This document shows positions 21,078 to 24,223 of a DNA stretch of 24,223 nt, one piece after another. The stretch is taken from positions 1 to 24,223 of the IMG/VR virus record IMGVR_UViG_3300032006_000080; one strand, given 5' to 3'. Under the pieces are notes generated by a model that saw nothing but the letters and a program-made list of their open reading frames with translations, was not told the origin of the DNA and did no database searches. A program made the translations under genes and the position numbers. Numbering within the stretch: the stretch's first letter is position 1; every line of letters starts with the position of its first letter. Source of the stretch: a virus.

Positions 21078-22213
21078 TAAAATACCTCAAATGCTCTTAA
21101 CGTATCTAACATTAATTCAACTTCCATTGACCACGATTCAACTCGTTGCAATAGTTGTATTCTGTCTGCACCACTCACTACAAGAGTTCCAAAATCTGCA
21201 CTTCTTATAACTTCGATTGCTGCTAATTTTCTGGCAGCTTCATGTACAATCCCTGATTCCCTTGCATCAGCATGGATATCACGGCCTGCAAGATAAGAAA
21301 CTTTAACGGGCATCATAAATTCACCACCACCGAATCTCCATATAGGAGCATTATAGGACATAAATCTGGCTGGTAATAAGAAATATCTGGAAAAGTGAAC
21401 CATTCCAACTTCCTTTAAGAGGAAGTAATCTTGACCCCTACCAGTATTTTTAGTTTCCCAATCGCCACCATCCCATATATCTAAACTAATAATTTTATAG
21501 GGGTCTGGTCTATCTAATTTAAATCCATTAAGATTAAAATCATGGTATTCCTCAGCTACATAAGCTGGTCGCCAAGATTTACGAGTCATATAATCTATAC
21601 GGGATTCCGCAGCCTGTATAAAGCCTTCAACTGTATCCTTACTAGGAGTTGTTGTAGATGAAAAATCAGTAGCTGGATTCCCAGGAGTACCAACAATATT
21701 TCCTAACTGTAGGAAAGTAAACACATCACTAGTACTACAATAGGTAGCCCTAGGACGTTTTTGAATCCTATATAGTTGAGGTGGGGTAGTAACACTTGCA
21801 GCCGTTACTTTAATCCAATATTTAGTTTGACTGTTTACAGCCTGTGTACCCCAAGTTTTAAGTTGATTGGCGGGGAACATTTCCACTCCATCTCGTTTAA
21901 AATCATATGATAATCCAGCTTTAGGGTCATTAACATCAAAAGTTAAACGGCTTGATGAAGGAGTAAACGTTGTCCACCCATCACTTCCATCAGAAAAGGC
22001 CCAAGTTAATGCACCTAAACTACCTGATGAAGCGAGGTCAAATACAGCCATATCAAATTTCTCTGAATCCCCTAGAAAGAGGACATGGCTAGATGTATTC
22101 AAAATAGTGACCGCAGTACCTACTGGAGATTGCATCTCCAAAGTTATGTTCGTATGATTACTACCATCAAAACTAAATATTGTATCAAATTCTAAGCCTG
22201 CTGATGAAGGCAT
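21077..22213 (-). CDS. Head-tail adaptor fused to an N-terminal beta domain
   Basis: A 378-residue protein with two parts. Residues 160-340 read like the gp6/gp15-type head-tail adaptor that binds the portal: STSDVFTFLQLGN, then DTVEGFIQAAESRIDYMTRKSW, then beta segments and VKVSYLAGRD followed by GIVHEAARKLAAIEVI. Residues 1-150 form a separate beta-rich domain (LFLGDSEKFDMAVFDL, TWAFSDGSDGW, KYWIKVTAASVTTPP). Adaptors are usually 100-200 residues, so the N-terminal half is an added domain, perhaps exposed at the neck. The ATG has AAGGAG 5 bases upstream. No portal or capsid gene is in the window; they should lie beyond 24223 or elsewhere. Confidence 0.6.
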   Translation of the reverse strand: MPSSAGLEFDTIFSFDGSNHTNITLEMQSPVGTAVTILNTSSHVLFLGDSEKFDMAVFDLASSGSLGALTWAFSDGSDGWTTFTPSSSRLTFDVNDPKAGLSYDFKRDGVEMFPANQLKTWGTQAVNSQTKYWIKVTAASVTTPPQLYRIQKRPRATYCSTSDVFTFLQLGNIVGTPGNPATDFSSTTTPSKDTVEGFIQAAESRIDYMTRKSWRPAYVAEEYHDFNLNGFKLDRPDPYKIISLDIWDGGDWETKNTGRGQDYFLLKEVGMVHFSRYFLLPARFMSYNAPIWRFGGGEFMMPVKVSYLAGRDIHADARESGIVHEAARKLAAIEVIRSADFGTLVVSGADRIQLLQRVESWSMEVELMLDTLRAFEVF

Positions 22214-22222
22214 TGTTTCTCC

Positions 22223-22471
22223 TTATGAAGCTATTACTTCAGGTGGGTATTGTTCACTCCTCTCTAAACTATCTACATCTACTGTTCCATTTGTGCTTTC
22301 TGGTTCATTCTCTTGTTGCTTCCCCCTCAAGTACATAGCTATGCCATTGAGGTTATGAATCTGTTGCATGAGGGTTTCCCTCTGCTGATTCAATTCATTT
22401 GCTTGCGCCACTAATTGTTCCAACTGTGTATTTATCTGAGTCAAATCCTGTTCCACATCTATATCTGCCAT
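22223..22471 (-). CDS. Small coiled-coil protein, unknown function
   Basis: An 82-residue acidic protein. Residues 5-55 form a heptad-like helix (DLTQINTQLEQLVAQANELNQ and LMQQIHNLNGIAMYLRG); the rest is a disordered acidic tail. Nothing identifies its role; small coiled-coil proteins in structural modules may be assembly factors. The ATG has AAGGAGG 7 bases upstream, and a TATAAT box with a 19-base palindrome lies in the leader. Confidence 0.6.
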   Translation of the reverse strand: MADIDVEQDLTQINTQLEQLVAQANELNQQRETLMQQIHNLNGIAMYLRGKQQENEPESTNGTVDVDSLERSEQYPPEVIAS

Positions 22472-22504
22472 TGTTCGCCCTCCTTAACTTTTGTTTCCTT
22501 ATAT

Positions 22505-22510
22505 ATTATA
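22505..22510 (-). promoter_or_regulatory. -10 box next to a palindrome
   Basis: TATAAT in the context GTATAATATAT, 33 bases before the coiled-coil gene start at 22471. No TTGACA-like -35 is present; a 19-base palindrome occupies that place. Confidence 0.4.
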
Positions 22511-22517
22511 CTATTTT

Positions 22518-22536
22518 ACTATAGATATTCTATAGT
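22518..22536. promoter_or_regulatory. 19-base palindrome, possible operator
   Basis: ACTATAGATATTCTATAGT is a perfect inverted repeat (8-base arms, 3-base centre). It begins one base after the stop of the 248-aa gene and ends 7 bases before a TATAAT box. No T-run follows it on the coding strand, so terminator is unlikely. An operator or phage-specific promoter dyad is inferred. Confidence 0.45.
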
Positions 22537-22537
22537 A

Positions 22538-23284
22538 TTATGTACTTCTAACCGCTTTACGCCATAACTGTTTATAAACTCCTGTGAAGCCTTGGGAAAT
22601 CCTAGCACTAGTAGACCTCACTAAATTGGTGTCCTCTTCTGTCATAGGTTTTAGCTCATGTTGAAAATTATCCCTCTTAAAAGGAATTAGTTGTATTAGT
22701 GGGGTTCCCTGTGAAATCACACCTTCAAAGTCTTCTGGGCCTGTCCACACAAATGGAAATGATATGTTGTTAAAATAAGAATCAGTTGCTACAATTGCAG
22801 GAATCATTTGAAAGTTAGGATTGCCACCATTAAGTGGAGTAACAAATAATGTCGAGTAGCCTTTCGGGGTTTGGATAAGCCAAGGGTTAGTAAATTTAAA
22901 AGAATTCCCTCCCGTTGTCTTCCCTTCTTCCATAAGAGGCATACCCTCCGTCTGTGTTGGGTGATGATCCTCTATATGCCCACTTGAATTAGCAGACGAT
23001 TGCCACCCAAACTCTAGGGCTAGTTGCCCTGTCTCTTCATCAAAACCAGTATTCACATATATATCACTCCACAAAGGAACTATGTACCCCTGAGTCATTG
23101 CATCGAAAAAAGGCATACATGCTTTAATATGCTGAGGGGCATATGGTGGGTCACCTTCCTTTAGAATACTTGCTTGCTTATACCAATCTGGCAAAGCTTT
23201 CGCAGCGGGTACAATGGGTGCAATAAAAGCATTCTCTGCTGGATATTTAAAAGTGATTAGTTTCTTATCTTTCCTTAGTTTCAT
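22538..23284 (-). CDS. Conserved-looking phage protein of unknown function
   Basis: A 248-residue soluble protein. It has the opening IAPIVPAAKALPDWYKQ, then CMPFFDAMTQGYIVPLWSDIYV, FKFTNPWLIQTPKGYSTLFVTPLN, SFPFVWTGPEDFEGVISQGTPLIQLIPFKRD and a helical basic end. This pattern recalls a family I have seen in marine phage genomes without an assigned function; I cannot name it. There is no signal peptide, membrane helix, or nucleotide-binding motif; a cupin- or double-barrel-like beta fold is possible. The ATG has GGGAGG 8 bases upstream, and a TGTGGTATAAT box precedes it by 28 bases. It lies between tail-fibre and head-tail genes, so it may be structural, but an accessory enzyme is equally open. 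Confidence 0.6.
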   Translation of the reverse strand: MKLRKDKKLITFKYPAENAFIAPIVPAAKALPDWYKQASILKEGDPPYAPQHIKACMPFFDAMTQGYIVPLWSDIYVNTGFDEETGQLALEFGWQSSANSSGHIEDHHPTQTEGMPLMEEGKTTGGNSFKFTNPWLIQTPKGYSTLFVTPLNGGNPNFQMIPAIVATDSYFNNISFPFVWTGPEDFEGVISQGTPLIQLIPFKRDNFQHELKPMTEEDTNLVRSTSARISQGFTGVYKQLWRKAVRST

Positions 23285-23312
23285 ATCTTATACCTCCCTA
23301 TTAACTGTAAAC

Positions 23313-23323
23313 ATTATACCACA
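23313..23323 (-). promoter_or_regulatory. Extended -10 box upstream of 248-aa gene
   Basis: TGTGGTATAAT, a perfect TRTGnTATAAT, lies in the 40-base gap after the fibre gene, 28 bases before the ATG at 23284 and 6-8 bases upstream of where transcription would start. This is the one perfect copy wholly outside coding sequence, which supports a regulatory reading. Confidence 0.55.
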
Positions 23324-23324
23324 T

Positions 23325-24223
23325 TTACCCTTTTAATTCATCTATCTCTGCTTTTAATTCTTTGATTGCTGCTAATAGAATACTTGTGAATCTTCCGTAT
23401 TCCACAGCCCTGAATTCATTATCAGCAGCATGGCCTTCGTCACCATCAAGCCACTTTGTAATTATTTCAGGAAACTCTGCTTCAATATCTTGAGCAATCA
23501 TTCCAATTTCTAAGGCCGTGCCATAGCCTTTTGCCCGTTCTTCTGAAACATTAGTAGTGTCCCAATTAAATTTAACTGCTCTAATGTTTGCAAGTTTTGG
23601 AAGCACTCCAGTTAATTCAGTAATGTTAGTCTTTAAGCGTTCATCAGAACTTGTTGGGTGGCTGCTACCATGCACAGAACCACCAACGTCTAGTTTATAA
23701 GAACTGCTTGGACTATTAGTACCTATTCCTACTGCTGCGTTACAATTTAAGTTTAGATACGCCCCAGTTCCTTGACTATCATATCTAGCATTATTAATTA
23801 GTACGAAGTCTTGATAACAATGCATAATTAATTTAGCATGAGTATTAGTAGTATGTGTTGTGTTTCTCATTGTGAATTGATAATAGTTATCATTACTACT
23901 TTCTAATAAAATTGCGTTGTCATTTCCAGTTAATACGTGGAGTTTAGCTGCGGGAGAAGTTGTACCAATTCCTACATCCCCAGTAGATTGAATTCTCATC
24001 TTCTCCGCTCCAGCTACTACCCAACTCATATATTCGGAATTTGAATTATAATTGGCAACTATCCCAGCCAATTGAGCCTGTGAAGGAGAAGCAAATGTTA
24101 AATTCATTTCAGAGTTATCTGGGGCTAATATACTAATACCAGCATGAGTATTAGACTCTACAATCAGCTTGGCATTATATCCAGATGCGCCACCACTAGC
24201 TCCTTGTTTAACAGTTAAAACAC
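23325..24223 (-). CDS. Tail fibre C-terminal part with S74 chaperone domain
   Basis: The last 298 residues of a gene that begins beyond the right edge; the frame is open to base 24223 without a start or stop, so an ATG at 24107 is internal. It has fibre-type repeats (STGDVGIGTTSPAAKLHV and AVGIGTNSPSSSYKLDVGG) followed by the peptidase S74 domain: TSSDERLKTNI with the catalytic Ser, IRAVKFNWDT, EIGMIAQDIEAEFPEII, EYGRFTSILLAAIKELKAEIDELKG. S74 domains act as intramolecular chaperones for trimeric fibres and cleave themselves off. This is the second S74 protein in the window, so the phage probably has two trimeric fibre types. Confidence 0.85.
   Translation of the reverse strand, partial: VLTVKQGASGGASGYNAKLIVESNTHAGISILAPDNSEMNLTFASPSQAQLAGIVANYNSNSEYMSWVVAGAEKMRIQSTGDVGIGTTSPAAKLHVLTGNDNAILLESSNDNYYQFTMRNTTHTTNTHAKLIMHCYQDFVLINNARYDSQGTGAYLNLNCNAAVGIGTNSPSSSYKLDVGGSVHGSSHPTSSDERLKTNITELTGVLPKLANIRAVKFNWDTTNVSEERAKGYGTALEIGMIAQDIEAEFPEIITKWLDGDEGHAADNEFRAVEYGRFTSILLAAIKELKAEIDELKG

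Noticed and set aside
1-24223. tRNA genes, integrase, attachment sites, insertion sequences.
   Set aside because: Reading both strands I found no cloverleaf-like segment, recombinase motif, or long repeat that would support any of them; a tRNA search program would be needed to exclude tRNAs fully.

Overview
The window is a stretch of an AT-rich tailed bacteriophage genome (Caudoviricetes, tail module of the siphovirus type). Every gene I can support is on the minus strand, so transcription runs from base 24223 towards base 1. Genes are packed end to end, often with TAATG or ATGA overlaps, and most starts carry a strong AGGAGG/AAGGAG ribosome binding site. I see no rRNA, tRNA, integrase, insertion sequence or CRISPR array, and no gene-free stretch longer than about 130 bases. 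The strong Shine-Dalgarno sites and the TGTGnTATAAT boxes suggest a host with ordinary sigma-70-type promoters and SD-led initiation. The host itself cannot be named from the sequence.

Layout in transcription order. (1) 24223-22223: the end of a tail fibre with a self-cleaving S74 chaperone domain, a 248-aa protein of a family I cannot name, and a small coiled-coil protein. (2) 22213-15778, the head-tail joining and tail module: an adaptor fused to an N-terminal beta domain, a tail-terminator candidate, a very large (826 aa) tail-tube-like protein, two tail-assembly chaperone frames joined by a textbook A_AAA_AAA -1 frameshift site, a short tape-measure-like protein and a baseplate/distal tail candidate. 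(3) 15775-10946: a 1609-aa hub/host-specificity protein that also ends in an S74 domain. (4) 10933-8325: small genes, including an unlisted 40-aa ORF, a coiled-coil protein, a papain-like (MOA C-terminal type) protein, an HTH plus double zinc-finger protein, a two-helix membrane protein, a small sigma factor and two unknowns. (5) 8321-1: the replication, recombination and nucleotide block, namely DnaB-type helicase, DnaG-type primase, ssDNA-binding protein, two small unknowns, family A DNA polymerase, a MazG-like small protein, a small unknown, a RecA/UvsX-like recombinase, a Vsr/DUF559-like nuclease overlapping a Cas4-like nuclease, a possible UvsY-like mediator, and the start of thyX.

The replication genes make a nearly self-sufficient replisome (helicase, primase, SSB, polymerase with proofreading) with a recombination set (recombinase, possible mediator, two nucleases) and dTMP supply. 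The most distinctive observation is a recurrent extended -10 box, TGTGnTATAAT or a close variant, on the coding strand just before several genes. It is often embedded in the 3' end of the preceding gene, so that polymerase and primase both end with the tetrapeptide CDII. Together with the phage sigma factor and the HTH/zinc-finger protein, this suggests the single-strand gene array is cut into several internally promoted units.
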